Below the pieces are notes generated by a model. That model saw only the letters and a list, made by a program, of their open reading frames with translations. It searched no databases and had not been told where the DNA came from. A program made the translations under genes and the position numbers. Below are positions 40,919-53,610 of a stretch of DNA of 64,000 nt, one piece after another. Each line of letters begins with the position of its first letter. Position 1 is the stretch's first letter. The DNA comes from Mycobacterium sp. SM1. Lineage in GTDB: Bacteria > Actinomycetota > Actinomycetes > Mycobacteriales > Mycobacteriaceae. The DNA is taken from assembly GCF_018361265.1 (NCBI RefSeq), contig NZ_JAFLNH010000001.1, positions 1,488,001 through 1,552,000 of the forward strand, read 5' to 3'.

Positions 40919-42433
40919 TTATCGCTTGGTGCGCTGACGGATGCGAGTGGTGAGTTCTTTGACGTGATCGAATACTTCACGCCGTTCGGCCATCTCGGAC
41001 AGGATTTTGCGTTGGGCGTACATGACGGTGGTGTGGTCCCGACCGAAGGCTTGCCCGATCTTGGGAAGCGAAAGATCGGTGAGTTCGCGGCACAAATACA
41101 TCGCGATTTGGCGCGACTGCGCGAGGGCCCGGGTTTTTCCGGGGCCGCGTAGGTCTTCGACTGTGGTGTCGAAGTATTCTGCGGTAACCGCCATGATGGT
41201 CGCCGCGCTGATCTGCATGGTGGTGGCGTCGGCGATGAGGTCCCGCAACACGAGTTCGGCGAGGGCCGTGTCGATTGGGGTTTTGTTGAGCGAGGCGAAC
41301 GCCGTGACACGAATGAGCGCGCCCTCAAGTTCGCGGATGTTGCGTTCGATGCTACTGGCGATTAGTTCGAGCACGTCATCGGGCACCGCGAGGCATTCCA
41401 TTTGTGCTTTTTTCCGCAGGATGGCGATGCGAGTTTCCAGTTCAGGGGGCTGAACGTCGGTTATCAGACCCCATTCGAACCGGGTGCGCAGGCGGTCCTC
41501 GAGTGTTGCGAGTTGTTTTGGGGGACGATCAGATGTTATGACGATTTGCTTGTTGGCGTTGTGCAATGTGTTGAAGGTGTGGAAAAACTCCTCTTGAATT
41601 CCTTCTTTACCCTCGATGAACTGGATGTCATCGACGAGCAGGACGTCGACGTCGCGATAGCTACGCTTGAAAGCTACTTTGCGGTCGTCGCGAAGGGAGT
41701 TGATGAAATCGTTCGTGAATTCCTCGGTAGATACGTATTTCACCCGCATACCAGGGAATAGTCGCTGCGTATAGTTGCCCGCAGCGTGTAACAGGTGGGT
41801 CTTGCCAAGTCCGGATTCACCCCAGATGAACAGGGGGTTATAGGCGCGCGCTGGCGCTTCTGCGATCGCGACAGCGGCGGCATGGGCAAATCGGTTGGAT
41901 GCGCCGATGACGAAGGTATCGAATGTGTAGCGACGATTGAGGCTCGGTGCTGCGAGGTTAGCCGACTCGGCGCTGTGAGCGCGTTCGGTGAAGTAGCTTG
42001 GCCAGTTCTCGGGGCTGCCGGGAGCGGCTTGGCCGTAGTCGTCGGTTTCATCGGCGTTGATTTCAGGATCGCCGGCCCGATCGATAGCGGTGCGATCCGT
42101 ATCATCGACAGGAGTGGCGGCGTCGGACTCGGGCGCCGCGACGCGGACCCCCAGTTGGACCTGTTGGCCGAGGTGGCGGCTGAGGGCGTCGGTAATTGGG
42201 GCGCGAAGATGACGTTCGATCTCGTTTTGGACGAAACTGCTGGGTACGGAGAGCAGGGCAAACCCTTCGACGATCGTGATCGGCTGGACGAGATTCAGCC
42301 AGGCTCTTTGCTGGGGAGTCAGGGGGGAGGGGACCGCAGCGCTGGTTGTGTCGGTCTGGTGTGGCGCGCCGTTGAGTTCGGAGACGACTGCGTTCCAGAC
42401 GGTCGTGAAATTCGCGCCGGGGTCATCGGTCAA
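40919..42433 (-). CDS. dnaA: Chromosomal replication initiator DnaA
   Basis: 504 residues from TTG at 42433, which matches the H37Rv start ([18 protein letters not shown]) and has AGGGGGGA upstream. Domain I (~1-90), acidic linker (~95-165), AAA+ domain with Walker [10 protein letters not shown] (~205-213), Walker B LLVDDIQF and arginine-finger region, and domain IV helix-turn-helix with signature [14 protein letters not shown] (~464-477) that reads DnaA boxes. Unwinds oriC and controls its own promoter. A longer frame to 42475 would start upstream of this Shine-Dalgarno and is rejected. Confidence 0.97.
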   Translation of the reverse strand: MTDDPGANFTTVWNAVVSELNGAPHQTDTTSAAVPSPLTPQQRAWLNLVQPITIVEGFALLSVPSSFVQNEIERHLRAPITDALSRHLGQQVQLGVRVAAPESDAATPVDDTDRTAIDRAGDPEINADETDDYGQAAPGSPENWPSYFTERAHSAESANLAAPSLNRRYTFDTFVIGASNRFAHAAAVAIAEAPARAYNPLFIWGESGLGKTHLLHAAGNYTQRLFPGMRVKYVSTEEFTNDFINSLRDDRKVAFKRSYRDVDVLLVDDIQFIEGKEGIQEEFFHTFNTLHNANKQIVITSDRPPKQLATLEDRLRTRFEWGLITDVQPPELETRIAILRKKAQMECLAVPDDVLELIASSIERNIRELEGALIRVTAFASLNKTPIDTALAELVLRDLIADATTMQISAATIMAVTAEYFDTTVEDLRGPGKTRALAQSRQIAMYLCRELTDLSLPKIGQAFGRDHTTVMYAQRKILSEMAERREVFDHVKELTTRIRQRTKR

Positions 42434-43024
42434 CGACAGATCCCCCCTGGCTGGTGTGCACCATGAGGAGTGCACACACTACAACGCTGTCCGCGCGTTT
42501 GTCCACGGGCGTGGACACGGCGGTATTGGTCGCATCCCAACTTACGCACGACAGTCCGCGAGACCGATACCGGGCACCGGCAAGACCGGTTGACTGCCGA
42601 GCTGGATCTGGCGTCCTCGCTTCGTTGTCGCGCGCCGTTCCCGTGTGAAACGGCATTGCCTGAAGCTAGCAGTTTTCTGTTTAGGTCGCCAACGGTTCCA
42701 CGGGATTGGAAAGGCGGTGTTTGCGCCGGTAGGCGCGGGCGTTGGTAACGCGGCGTAGCGACGATGGTGAAAGGCGTCTGTTGTGGTGGAGGACAGTTTG
42801 ACCGGTGCAACGGAGGTCAGTACCCTCGAACAGTCGCCCGAACGTTGGCGATACGGTTGCGCGCCGGGTGGGCCATTTGGAGCGGTGGCGGCCGGCGGCG
42901 TGACGGAGGGCCGGTGACGGCTCGCTGAGGACTTCGGCGAGGGGCCAGTGTCTATGGTCGGCGCTAGCGTGCAAGCGGCCGTTTGCTGGGCGGAAGATCA
43001 GCCAGATGCGACGAGGAGAGTGCC
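42434..43024. other. rpmH-dnaA divergent promoter region
   Basis: 591 bp with no gene recognised; short frames on both strands look like chance. It should hold the divergent promoters of dnaA (minus) and rpmH-rnpA-yidD-yidC (plus). It carries a back-to-back pair of DnaA-box-like sites at 42499-42518 (listed separately). Exact promoter elements could not be fixed. Confidence 0.7.
42499..42518. promoter_or_regulatory. Back-to-back DnaA boxes upstream of dnaA
   Basis: TTGTCCACG (42499-42507) and its inverse CGTGGACAC (42510-42518) form the perfect palindrome GTCCACG-GG-CGTGGAC, ~65 bp upstream of the dnaA start. Each half is one or two mismatches from TTGTCCACA. Suited to autoregulation of dnaA by DnaA. 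Confidence 0.6.
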
Positions 43025-43168
43025 GTGGCTAAGGGCAAACGGACTTATCAGCCGAATAACCGGCGCCGGGCGCGGGTGCACGGTTTCCGGCTTCGAATGC
43101 GTACCCGAGCGGGACGGGCGATTGTGTCGAGTCGGCGGCGTAAGGGACGTCGCTCGCTGACGGTTTAA
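43025..43168 (+). CDS. rpmH: Ribosomal protein bL34
   Basis: 47 residues, highly basic, with the bL34 core [21 protein letters not shown] and [14 protein letters not shown] start behind CGAGGAGAG; an upstream in-frame start at 42983 is rejected by this Shine-Dalgarno and by the usual length. Followed 21 bp later by rnpA, the universal rpmH-rnpA pair. Confidence 0.97.
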   Translation: MAKGKRTYQPNNRRRARVHGFRLRMRTRAGRAIVSSRRRKGRRSLTV

Positions 43169-43189
43169 TCTGGCTACAGGTTTATAACG

Positions 43190-43552
43190 GTGCTGCCAGC
43201 CCGCAACCGCATGAGACGGTCGAAAGACTTCGATACGACGATCAAGTTCGGGGTGCGCGTGGTGCAGCCGGACATAGTGGTGCATGTGCGGCTGATGGGA
43301 GATCGCAGGGAAGTGCGTGCTCCAAGGATCGGATTGATTGTCGGAAAGTCGATTGGCTCGGCGGTAGAGCGCCATCGGGTCGCGCGGCGGCTGCGATCTG
43401 CCAGCCGAGCGGTGTTAGGTGAGCTGGATCACGGTGAGGACGTGGTGATCCGGGCGCTGGGGGGTAGCCGCAACGCCACATCGGCGCGACTGGAGCAGGA
43501 ATTGCGAACGGGGTTGAGACGCTGTCATGAGTTAGCGGGAGCCCATCGGTGA
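43190..43552 (+). CDS. rnpA: Ribonuclease P protein component
   Basis: 120 residues, basic, with the RnpA start ([16 protein letters not shown]) and RNR-like motif [16 protein letters not shown]. With the RNA subunit it matures tRNA 5' ends. GTG start. Its stop overlaps the yidD start by 4 bp. Confidence 0.95.
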   Translation: MLPARNRMRRSKDFDTTIKFGVRVVQPDIVVHVRLMGDRREVRAPRIGLIVGKSIGSAVERHRVARRLRSASRAVLGELDHGEDVVIRALGGSRNATSARLEQELRTGLRRCHELAGAHR

Positions 43553-43884
43553 GCGCGGTGAGCGCGGCGCAGTCGGGGCGAGGCCGGTTGCGTGGTGGCG
43601 GAGGGGTGGTGGCGCGGGCCGTTATTTTTCTGATCCAGCTGTATCGGCACATGATTTCACCGTTGCGATTGCCGACGTGCCGGTTTTTTCCTACGTGTAG
43701 CCAGTACGCGGTCGACGCTCTTACCGAATACGGTCTGGTTCGGGGAGGTTGGTTGGCGGCGATCCGACTGGCCAAGTGTGGGCCGTGGCATCCGGGAGGT
43801 TGGGACCCTATCCCAGATCGTGTGGAACGACATCGTGGCTCCGACACCGCGGCGCAGCTAGGGGGGAGTGGGTCGTTTGTTTGA
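43549..43884 (+). CDS. yidD: Membrane protein insertion efficiency factor YidD
   Basis: 111 residues with the YidD signature C-R-F-x-P-T-C-S-x-Y-A ([15 protein letters not shown]), [14 protein letters not shown] and an N-terminal amphipathic or hydrophobic segment ([15 protein letters not shown]). Helps YidC insert membrane proteins. GTG start overlapping rnpA by 4 bp; its 3' end overlaps yidC by 17 bp. Confidence 0.93.
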   Translation: MSAVSAAQSGRGRLRGGGGVVARAVIFLIQLYRHMISPLRLPTCRFFPTCSQYAVDALTEYGLVRGGWLAAIRLAKCGPWHPGGWDPIPDRVERHRGSDTAAQLGGSGSFV

Positions 43885-45001
43885 TTGGTTCAGCCTGGAC
43901 TTCGTTTACTATCCGGTGTCGGCGATCATGTGGCTTTGGTACAAAACGTTCGGATTTGTGCTAGGGCCGTCGAGCTTCTTTACGTGGGCGTTGTCGGTCA
44001 TGTTTTTGGTGTTCACTTTGCGAGCGCTGTTGTACCGGCCGTTCGTGCGGCAGATTCGAACTACCCGGCAGATGCAGGAATTGCAGCCGCAGATCAAGGC
44101 GCTGCAGAAGAAGTACGGTAAAGACCGCCAGCGCATGGCGCTGGAAATGCAGAAACTGCAACGGGAGCACGGCTTTAATCCGATCCTGGGTTGTTTGCCG
44201 ATGTTGGCGCAGATCCCGGTATTTTTGGGCTTATATCACGTGCTGCGGTCGTTTAACCGGACGACGGGCGGGTTCGGTCAACCACATCTAACAGTGGGCG
44301 AGAACCGCGCGACGGGTAACTATGTTTTCAGCCCGACTGACGTAGGCCACTTCCTCGATGCCAATTTGTTCGGGGCGCCGATCGGCGCATATATGACGCA
44401 ACACGCGGGGTTGGACGCGTTCACTGAATTCAACCGCGCGGCGGTGATTGTGGTCGGTGTTCCGTTGATGGTCGTGGCCGGGATAGCGACACACTTTAAC
44501 AGTCGCGCATCGGTGGCGCGGCAAAGTCCGGAGGCTGCGGCTAATCCACAGACGGCGCTGATGAATAAAATGGCGTTGTACGTTTTCCCGCTGGGCGTGG
44601 TCGTTGGGGGCCCGTTTCTGCCGTTGGCGATCATTGTGTATTGGGTGTCGAACAATATTTGGACTTTTTTCCAGCAACACCACGTGTTTGGCATGATCGA
44701 AAAAGAGGAAGAGGCTAAAAAACAAGACGCAATCCAACGGCGGGCGGCGAACGCGCCGGCGCCCGGAGCCAAACCCAAGCGCTCGCCAAAACCCGCGCCA
44801 GTGGGGAGCGAGGAAGCGCCGACGGCAGGGGATGGCGGAGCGGAATCGGGCTCGATGCAGAAACCGGACGTTATCGGTGGGATGGGGCGGGAAACGGGAT
44901 GGGCGAGGGATGTGAATAAGTCAACTGAAGGTGCGCGGAACAGGGCAGGGGGTAACCGTACGCCGCGACCGGGTGCCAGGTCAAAAAGAAGGAAACGGTA
45001 G
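43868..45001 (+). CDS. yidC: Membrane protein insertase YidC
   Basis: 377 residues (H37Rv 366). Oxa1/YidC core with ~5 membrane helices ([47 protein letters not shown]; later helices to ~280). A charged cytoplasmic hairpin ([22 protein letters not shown]) and a long basic C-terminal tail follow (ending RSKRRKR) that can touch the ribosome. Inserts membrane proteins with or without SecYEG. Starts with GTG inside the yidD end. Confidence 0.95.
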   Translation: MGRLFDWFSLDFVYYPVSAIMWLWYKTFGFVLGPSSFFTWALSVMFLVFTLRALLYRPFVRQIRTTRQMQELQPQIKALQKKYGKDRQRMALEMQKLQREHGFNPILGCLPMLAQIPVFLGLYHVLRSFNRTTGGFGQPHLTVGENRATGNYVFSPTDVGHFLDANLFGAPIGAYMTQHAGLDAFTEFNRAAVIVVGVPLMVVAGIATHFNSRASVARQSPEAAANPQTALMNKMALYVFPLGVVVGGPFLPLAIIVYWVSNNIWTFFQQHHVFGMIEKEEEAKKQDAIQRRAANAPAPGAKPKRSPKPAPVGSEEAPTAGDGGAESGSMQKPDVIGGMGRETGWARDVNKSTEGARNRAGGNRTPRPGARSKRRKR

Positions 45002-45126
45002 CGGTGTGGTGTAGGTGAGCGTTACGAGGTAGGGAAAGGGCGCCCGGCCGGAGGCAGGATGAAATGGGCGGCTGTGAGTTTACGAGAATACAGCCCGCAA
45101 TGAGCCGTAATGAGGAAGAGGTCAGC

Positions 45127-47465
<2,339 letters not shown>

Positions 47466-47469
<4 letters not shown>

Positions 47470-48446
47470 CCCAGCCGTTACGCAAGAAAGGCGGCCTCGG
47501 GCGAGGCCTGGCTTCATTGATCCCCACCGGACCGGCAGACGCCGAGTCGAGGTCGTTGGGACCACGGATGGGTGACGCGGCAGCGGACGTCGTTTTGGGA
47601 AAGCCGGCCCCGGAGACCCCGAGCACCGCAGCGGTGTATCAGGAGATCGACCCCGCGCTCATCGAGCCTAATCCCCGCCAGCCACGTCAAGTGTTCGATG
47701 CCGAGGCCCACGCCGAACTCGTGCATTCCATCCGCGAATTCGGTCTGCTCCAACCGATTGTGGTCCGCGCCGTCGGCGGATCGCAGAATGGGAGCAGCCG
47801 TTATCAGATCGTGATGGGTGAGCGGCGCTGGCGGGCTGCCCGCGAAGCGGGTCTAGCCACCGTTCCGGCTATTGTGCGTCAAACAGGGGACGACAACCTG
47901 CTGCGCGACGCGCTTTTGGAAAACATTCATCGTGTCCAGTTGAATCCGCTAGAAGAAGCCGCGGCGTACCAGCAACTACTGGACGAGTTCGGTGTCACCC
48001 ACGATGAATTGGCGGCCCGCATCGGCCGATCACGCCCGGTCATCACGAACATGATCCGGTTGCTACGGCTCCCGATTGCGGTGCAACGGCGGGTGGCCGC
48101 GGGTGTCCTATCGGCCGGTCACGCACGAGCGTTACTCGCCATAGAGGCCGGCCCCGAGGCTCAGGAGGAGCTGGCGGCGCGCATTGTCGCCGAAGGCCTG
48201 TCGGTCCGGGCCACCGAAGAAGCGGTTACCCTTATCAACCGTGGTGGGCCAGCCACGTCAGCACCACCGAAGCGCAAGCCCATTCAAATGCCCGGCCTGC
48301 AAGACGTCGCTGAGCAGCTATCCAATGCCCTGGATACCCGTGTCACGGTTAGCATTGGCAAACGCAAGGGCAAGATTGTTGTTGAATTTGGCTCCGTAGA
48401 CGACCTGCAGCGCATCACCGCGCTCTTGACCCCGCCGAAGACATGA
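47466..48446 (+). CDS. parB: Chromosome-partitioning protein ParB
   Basis: 326 residues. N-terminal ParA-contact stretch ([14 protein letters not shown]), CTP-binding ParB/Srx domain with [13 protein letters not shown] (~118-130), a central helix-turn-helix (~165-215: [24 protein letters not shown]) that binds parS, and a C-terminal dimerisation domain. Overlaps parA by 4 bp; both parS sites lie within 1.7 kb upstream. Confidence 0.96.
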
Positions 48447-48775
48447 CGCGCGATCCCGGTAGCCTCGCCGACGTCCATGGCGGCGCTCCGGGCACAGCAA
48501 ACCGCCGAACCGGCCGAAGCCCACACCATCCACGATTATTCCGGGGGACGCCACTGCGTATCGAGTTTCTACCTGAGAGCTGAAACCAGTACCTTGCCGG
48601 ATACTCTGGGAACGGGCTACCGCCCGCCATCTAGCTTGGTCGGCGCAAACTCTCGTATCCTAAAAGGGTTGCTAGGGGTGCAGGTCAAGAGCGCCGCTCT
48701 TCGGCGATGTGCACGGGCCGGTTCGTGGAGGAGCAAGGCCATCAACGCTAGCACGGCACGGAGGCCAAAAATTTA
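48447..48775. other. Gap between parB and Rv3916c homologue
   Basis: 329 bp. One 99-codon frame (48477-48776) spans it, but it has no recognisable homology and no good ribosome-binding site, so it is not called. The region likely carries the promoter of the Rv3916c homologue; elements could not be fixed. Confidence 0.5.
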
Positions 48776-49540
48776 GTGTCTGTCCGAATCACACCGTTGC
48801 GGCTCGAATCCTTTGAGCAGCTGCCCAAGCATGCGCGCCGCTGCGTATTTTGGGAAGTCGACCCCGCGACCATCGGCAACGAGCATCGCCTCGCTGATCC
48901 TGAGTTCGAAAAGGAGGCGTGGCTGTCGATGGTGATGTTGGAATGGGGGTCATGCGGTCAGATGGCCACTGCCGTAGCCACCGGCGACGACGATGAGCCG
49001 CCATGCCTCGGGTATGTGTTCTACGCGCCACCGCGAGCAGTACCACGGGCGCAGCGGATGCCCACCGCGCCGGTATCACCCGATGCCATTTTGCTGACAT
49101 CCATGGGTGTGGAGCCCGGACGGGCTACCGAAGACTTGCCGCGGAGCCTGATCGCCAGGGTGGTCGACGAGCTGGTGCGGCGGGGTGTGCGGGCGTTGGA
49201 AGCCTTCGGGCGCACACCCGCGACAATCGAGTTACACAACTTGCCGGCGGCCGACCCACTCATGCAGCCCGTGGTGGAGACGTTCGGCGACTGCTCGGTT
49301 GAGCAGTGCGTTATCGACGCCGCGTTTTTGCGGGACGTCGGTTTCGTCGTCGTCGCGCCACATCGGTACTTCCCGCGGCTGCGATTGGAGCTGGACCGGG
49401 GCTTGGGGTGGAAAGCCGAAGTAGAGGCGGCTTTGGAGCGGTTGCTGCAGAGTGAACGACTAACGCGCCCGGTTTCGGCCGGCTGCCCGGGGGTCGTGGC
49501 GTCGGCCCGTTTGTTCCACCGCCAATTCGTGGGCGAGTAG
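48776..49540 (+). CDS. GNAT-like acetyltransferase family protein (Rv3916c homologue)
   Basis: 254 residues. The C-terminal two-thirds has an acetyltransferase-like layout: LLTSMGVEPGRATEDLPRSLIARVVDELVRRGVRALEAFGR resembles the V-x-P-x-x-R-x-x-G-x-x-L-I acetyl-CoA loop and following helix. The substrate is unknown. GTG start. Its last 81 bp overlap the convergent cwlM in opposite sense, so the two transcripts can pair. In H37Rv it follows parB on the same strand. Confidence 0.82.
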   Translation: MSVRITPLRLESFEQLPKHARRCVFWEVDPATIGNEHRLADPEFEKEAWLSMVMLEWGSCGQMATAVATGDDDEPPCLGYVFYAPPRAVPRAQRMPTAPVSPDAILLTSMGVEPGRATEDLPRSLIARVVDELVRRGVRALEAFGRTPATIELHNLPAADPLMQPVVETFGDCSVEQCVIDAAFLRDVGFVVVAPHRYFPRLRLELDRGLGWKAEVEAALERLLQSERLTRPVSAGCPGVVASARLFHRQFVGE

Positions 49541-50707
49541 CTCGGCGAAGGTGAACGTCCCGGTGGGCCGATCGTTTTTGCCAAGCAGGTAGAGCCGCTT
49601 CACTGCCGCCAGAATCCCCTCCGCGATGGCATCGCGGGTCTCGGGCCGGACCAACAACGCGCGGTCGCCGGGGTTAGTGATGTATCCGACGTCGATTTGA
49701 ACCGTGGGCATCCGGGTCAGCCGCAACAGATCCCAAGTCCGCCCGTGCGTGCGACAGTCGCACAGACCGGTACGGGCCACTAGTTCTCGCTGGATGAAGT
49801 CCGCTAAATTGCGCCCTATTGTCGACACCGAACCATGCGAGTTCCCGAAGTAGAAAGAAGCCACGCCATTGGCGGCCGGGCTCGGCAGGGTCGCGCAGCG
49901 AAGGCTGATCATGAGGTCCGCACCGACGGCGTTCGCGGTGGCGGCGCGCTCCGCATCCGAGGGACTACGGTTGATCGGCCGCGATAGGAACGTTTCCATG
50001 CCGATAGCGGTCATCCTGCCTTCTAGTCGGCTTGCTATGTCCCACAAAACATTTGCTTCGCTAACGGGCCCCGTCGGGCCGGGAGTTATCAGCCCACCGT
50101 CCGAGCCGCCGCGGCCAGGGTCGATGATGATGCGCTTACCGGATAGTTTCGGGCCGGATCTGCGGACCAACTCTTCCTCGCGGATGGCGTGCGGGGAGCC
50201 ACCGGTAACGCGTGAACTGAGAAAATACAAGGAGCGCAACGTTTCCGGGCCGCAGATACCGTCGGCGTAAAGACCGTACTCCCGCTGGTAAGCCATCAGG
50301 GCGTTATGAGTCTGCAAGCCGAAATACCCGTCGACCAGCCCGGTATAAAAACCCAGGTCTTGTAGGCGGGCTTGGAGAGCGGCGACGTCGTCGCCGTACA
50401 ACGGGGCGCCGAATTGGTGATACAGCGGGCGGGCGCCAAGTCGGTAAGACGCCTCTTTCAGCGCCCGGTAAGTAGCCTCCCCGACGACCCCGTCGACAAG
50501 CAGCCCGCGATCCTGCTGGAAGGCGCGTACCGCCCGGTCAAGCCTCACATCGAACACGTCGGGGGCCACCCGGTTTTCGGCGGCCAGGTCGTCATCGGAA
50601 TTATCCAGCAGGCCCAACTCAATTAGCGTGCGTCGGATTTCGGCGACTACGGCGCTACGGTCACCACAGCGCAGCGCATCGCCGTTTCTGTGGTGGGAAC
50701 CCGACAT
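49460..50707 (-). CDS. cwlM: CwlM, amidase-like regulator of peptidoglycan synthesis
   Basis: About 415 residues. Two peptidoglycan-binding-type repeats (~15-75 and ~95-160: FYTGLVDGYFGLQTHNALMAY) are followed by an Amidase_3 domain (~175-380). The first zinc-ligand region reads IIIDPGRGGSD, where active amidases have GHGG, so the key His is replaced by Arg; this agrees with the view that CwlM is not a hydrolase but, when phosphorylated by PknB, activates MurA. ATG at 50707 is chosen because GGAGG lies ~9 nt upstream; the frame to 50737 is less likely. Confidence 0.93.
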   Translation of the reverse strand: MSGSHHRNGDALRCGDRSAVVAEIRRTLIELGLLDNSDDDLAAENRVAPDVFDVRLDRAVRAFQQDRGLLVDGVVGEATYRALKEASYRLGARPLYHQFGAPLYGDDVAALQARLQDLGFYTGLVDGYFGLQTHNALMAYQREYGLYADGICGPETLRSLYFLSSRVTGGSPHAIREEELVRRSGPKLSGKRIIIDPGRGGSDGGLITPGPTGPVSEANVLWDIASRLEGRMTAIGMETFLSRPINRSPSDAERAATANAVGADLMISLRCATLPSPAANGVASFYFGNSHGSVSTIGRNLADFIQRELVARTGLCDCRTHGRTWDLLRLTRMPTVQIDVGYITNPGDRALLVRPETRDAIAEGILAAVKRLYLLGKNDRPTGTFTFAELLAHELAVEQTGRRHDPRAAGRNRAR

Positions 50708-50826
50708 ACCAAGGATCCTCCGGGAGCCTACTGACACTGCGGATCACGGTGAACATAGCTATGCGGCTATTGTCGCAGACGCCGGCAGACTTTAAGAAAA
50801 CACCACCCCAACAGCGGTGACGCCGG

Positions 50827-51168
50827 CTAGACGACGTCGGACAGGTCCCGCAGTAATGCCGCCTTGCCCCGGGCACCGACAATTCGCTTCACCGGCTGTC
50901 CGTCCTTGAACAAGATCAGCGTGGGGATGGAGACCACCTGGAAGTTGCGCGCCGTCTCCGGGTTGGCGTCCACATCGAGCTTAGCGACCGTAAGCCGGCC
51001 GGCATTCTCCGCGGCAATCTCTTCCAGTACCGGTGCCACCATCCGGCATGGTCCACACCAGGCTGCCCAAAAATCTACGAGCACAGGTCGGTTGCTAGCT
51101 AATACCTCCGATGCAAAAGATGCGTCGGAGACTTCCACCGTGGCCCGGGGGTGTTCAGCCTTGGTCAT
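50827..51168 (-). CDS. trxC: Thioredoxin TrxC
   Basis: 113 residues with the W-C-G-P-C active site (C38, C41) in [13 protein letters not shown] and cis-Pro in [14 protein letters not shown] at 51168 overlaps the trxB2 stop by 4 bp; a longer frame to 51270 lies inside trxB2 and is rejected. Reduced by TrxB2; supplies electrons to reductases and peroxidases. Lacks the last 3 residues recalled for H37Rv. Confidence 0.96.
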   Translation of the reverse strand: MTKAEHPRATVEVSDASFASEVLASNRPVLVDFWAAWCGPCRMVAPVLEEIAAENAGRLTVAKLDVDANPETARNFQVVSIPTLILFKDGQPVKRIVGARGKAALLRDLSDVV

Positions 51169-52187
51169 CGTGGCGCTCCAATCAAGGTGTCGGTACTGTC
51201 GGCGTCTCCCGGCGCGGCGGGTGCCGCGGTCTCCGGCGAGGTCTCTGCCGCTGCGCGTTCCGCTAGCCAACGCTCGGCGTCAATTGCCGCGGCGCAGCCG
51301 GTTCCAGCTGCGGTAACTGCCTGGCGATAGGTCCGGTCAACCAGATCGCCGGCGGCAAACACGCCATCCAGCGAGGTACTTGTGCTGCGCCCTTTCACCA
51401 GCACGTAACCGTCCGGGTCGAGTTCGACAACCCCACGAACCAACTCGGAGCGCGGGTCGTGGCCGATTGCGATGAAGACCCCGGTCACCGCCAGTGTGGA
51501 CTCCGCACCGGTAACAGTGTCGCGAACACGCAATCCAGTTACCGTGGAATCGCCTTCCACCGCGACGACGATGTGGTTGGTGATGAAGCGGATCTTGTCG
51601 TTGTTGCGCGCCCGGTTGAGCATGATCTTCGAGGCCCGGAATTCTTCCCGGCGATGCACGATCGTGACACTGCGGGCGAACCGGGTGAGAAAAATGGCCT
51701 CCTCCATCGCCGAGTCACCGCCACCGACGACGGCGATGTCCTGGTCGCGAAAAAAGAACCCGTCGCAGGTGGCGCACGAGCTCACACCCCGGCCCAGCAA
51801 CTCCTGTTCGCCGGGTACGTGGAGATAGCGGGCGGCGGCGCCCATCGCCAGGATGACGGCGCGGGCTCGGTGGGTTTGTCCACCGGCAGTGGTGACCGAC
51901 TTGATCGGCCCCTCCAGCGATGCCGATACGACGTCCTCGGTTCGCAGGTCGGCACCAAAACGAAGCGCTTGCTCACGCATCTGGTCCATCAACTCCGGGC
52001 CGGTGATGCCGTCGCGAAACCCGGGGTAGTTCTCCACCTCGGTGGTGGTCATCAGCGCGCCCCCGAATGACGTCCCTTCGAACACCAACGGCGCAAGCTG
52101 CGCACGGGCGGCGTAAAGCGCCGCCGTATAGCCGGCGGGACCGGAACCGATGACGATCACATCATGGACAGGGCTGGTGGCAGTCAT
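51165..52187 (-). CDS. trxB2: Thioredoxin reductase TrxB2
   Basis: 340 residues: FAD-binding [16 protein letters not shown] (~14-29), redox pair C138-A-T-C141 ([10 protein letters not shown]), NADPH-binding [10 protein letters not shown] (~155-164) and the C-terminal FAD motif [23 protein letters not shown]. Transfers electrons from NADPH to TrxC and related thioredoxins. AAAGG precedes the ATG. Transcribed with trxC. Confidence 0.96.
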   Translation of the reverse strand: MTATSPVHDVIVIGSGPAGYTAALYAARAQLAPLVFEGTSFGGALMTTTEVENYPGFRDGITGPELMDQMREQALRFGADLRTEDVVSASLEGPIKSVTTAGGQTHRARAVILAMGAAARYLHVPGEQELLGRGVSSCATCDGFFFRDQDIAVVGGGDSAMEEAIFLTRFARSVTIVHRREEFRASKIMLNRARNNDKIRFITNHIVVAVEGDSTVTGLRVRDTVTGAESTLAVTGVFIAIGHDPRSELVRGVVELDPDGYVLVKGRSTSTSLDGVFAAGDLVDRTYRQAVTAAGTGCAAAIDAERWLAERAAAETSPETAAPAAPGDADSTDTLIGAPR

Positions 52188-52269
52188 ATGAACCTTTCGT
52201 CACGCTGGTCCAGCGGGTCTACAAACGTCTACGAACGCCGGGGCGGGCATAGCTTGTTCCCAGTTCACT

Positions 52270-52821
52270 CTACGGGCGGCGGACGAGCGCGCTGGCCAAC
52301 AGGGCGGTATCGGCCGCACTACAGCGCGGCGCCACCGCGAGCACCAGGAGTTGATCGGGGCGATCCGCGGGCAGCACCAGCACCACACCGGGTTGGCCGT
52401 TGATCCGGATCGGCTGGGCGCCCAGCACCCGGGCCGACGAAGGATAGCCGAGGCCTTTCAAGCAGGACACGCGATGCGGCGCATCGGTGAACGGACCATA
52501 GTCAGGGCTGCGGTCGAGCAGTCCGAAAATCTGGCCGTCAGACAGCGGGATCTCGCCCGCCCGCGAGGACACGGTGATGTGCTCGATAGTGCCCGGGGCG
52601 CTCGGCACGGTCACCGGCGCGCCGCTGAGGGCAACCGTTCCAAGTACGATCGCAGTGGCGACGGCACCCACACCGGTCGCAGCGGCGATCGCCTTCACCG
52701 GGCCGGTGACCGGGCGGGCCGCGTGGGCGGCGCGGCGAGGGATGCGGACCGGGGCATCCCCAGACCGCAACGCCGCCGCGAGGTGCGCGTCGACGACCTG
52801 ATCATGGTCGGCTTCACCCAT
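52270..52821 (-). CDS. Anti-sigma-M factor-like membrane protein (Rv3912 homologue)
   Basis: 183 residues. An N-terminal cytoplasmic segment (~1-45) begins EADHDQVVDAHLAAALRSG; one membrane helix (~43-65, VKAIAAATGVGAVATAIVLG) and an extracytoplasmic domain with two Cys (SCLKGLGYPSS; APRCSAADTAL) follow. An in-frame TAG stands directly before the ATG, fixing the start at 52821. The cytoplasmic part should bind SigM, encoded just upstream. The short cytoplasmic region is unlike classic zinc-binding anti-sigma domains. Confidence 0.85.
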   Translation of the reverse strand: MGEADHDQVVDAHLAAALRSGDAPVRIPRRAAHAARPVTGPVKAIAAATGVGAVATAIVLGTVALSGAPVTVPSAPGTIEHITVSSRAGEIPLSDGQIFGLLDRSPDYGPFTDAPHRVSCLKGLGYPSSARVLGAQPIRINGQPGVVLVLPADRPDQLLVLAVAPRCSAADTALLASALVRRP

Positions 52822-52963
52822 CTACCCCAGTGTCCGTCATGCGCCGAGCCGCCGCTATGCGCACCCGTGGATCGCCCGGCCGCGCGCATCGGTTGGCCGG
52901 TGGACGACACCGCCTCACCAGCATGCACGCGGCTCTGCCGCGGACTAGAACACCCGACCCCGG

Positions 52964-53554
52964 CTAGCCGCCCGCACCCCCGGCGGCCGGCGTATCGAGG
53001 CAGCCGAGCAGGACGCCAAGGCGGGCGCGCGCTCGTGCGCAGCGGCTTTTGACGGTACCCTCGGCAACTCCGAGGATCCGGGCGGCGTCGGCGATGGAGT
53101 AACCCTGCATGTCGACGGCCACCACGGCAGCGCGCTGATCGACGGGCAGCCGCATCAGGGCCCGCTGAACCATGATGGCGGTATCCGCCTGGGCAGTTCG
53201 ATCGGCAACCGGGTACTCGTCGTCGAGGGTTGTCGTCGGGTGGGTCTTGGCGCGGCGCAGCCGGTCCAGGCAGGCATTGACCACGATCCGGTGCAACCAA
53301 CTGCTCACCGCGGCGTCGTGGCGAAACGCTCCGGCGGCCCGGTGGGCGGAGAGCATGGCGTCCTGCAGTGCGTCGTCCGCGTCTTCAGGATTGCGACTGG
53401 TAAGGCGGGCAAGCCGGCGAAGCTGCCGGCGATGACGCTGGAACAGCTCTTGGAAAGCGTAGCGGTCACCGGCGACGTGAGCGGCCAGCAATTCGGCGTC
53501 GCTGCGTTGCCGGCGAACCCTCCCCCCGAAATCCACGGCCGGACCGTAACCCAT
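52964..53554 (-). CDS. sigM: ECF RNA polymerase sigma factor SigM
   Basis: 196 residues, the functional H37Rv length. Region 2 (~17-85) includes DALQDAMLSAHRAAGAF, SSWLHRIVVNACLDRLRR; region 4 (~125-180) includes LMRLPVDQRAAVVAVDMQGYSIADAARILGVAEGTVKSR. SigM of mycobacteria directs Esx and other late-growth genes. A 142-bp gap separates it from the Rv3912 anti-sigma gene downstream. Confidence 0.94.
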   Translation of the reverse strand: MGYGPAVDFGGRVRRQRSDAELLAAHVAGDRYAFQELFQRHRRQLRRLARLTSRNPEDADDALQDAMLSAHRAAGAFRHDAAVSSWLHRIVVNACLDRLRRAKTHPTTTLDDEYPVADRTAQADTAIMVQRALMRLPVDQRAAVVAVDMQGYSIADAARILGVAEGTVKSRCARARARLGVLLGCLDTPAAGGAGG

Positions 53555-53610
53555 CGGCCAGCCGGTGGCACTTCACCCGGTGGAGCCTGGCACCTCGTCC
53601 CGCCCGGTAT

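Noticed and set aside
48477..48776. 99-codon frame between parB and the Rv3916c homologue
   Set aside because: No homology, no ribosome-binding site, mixed composition; treated as intergenic.
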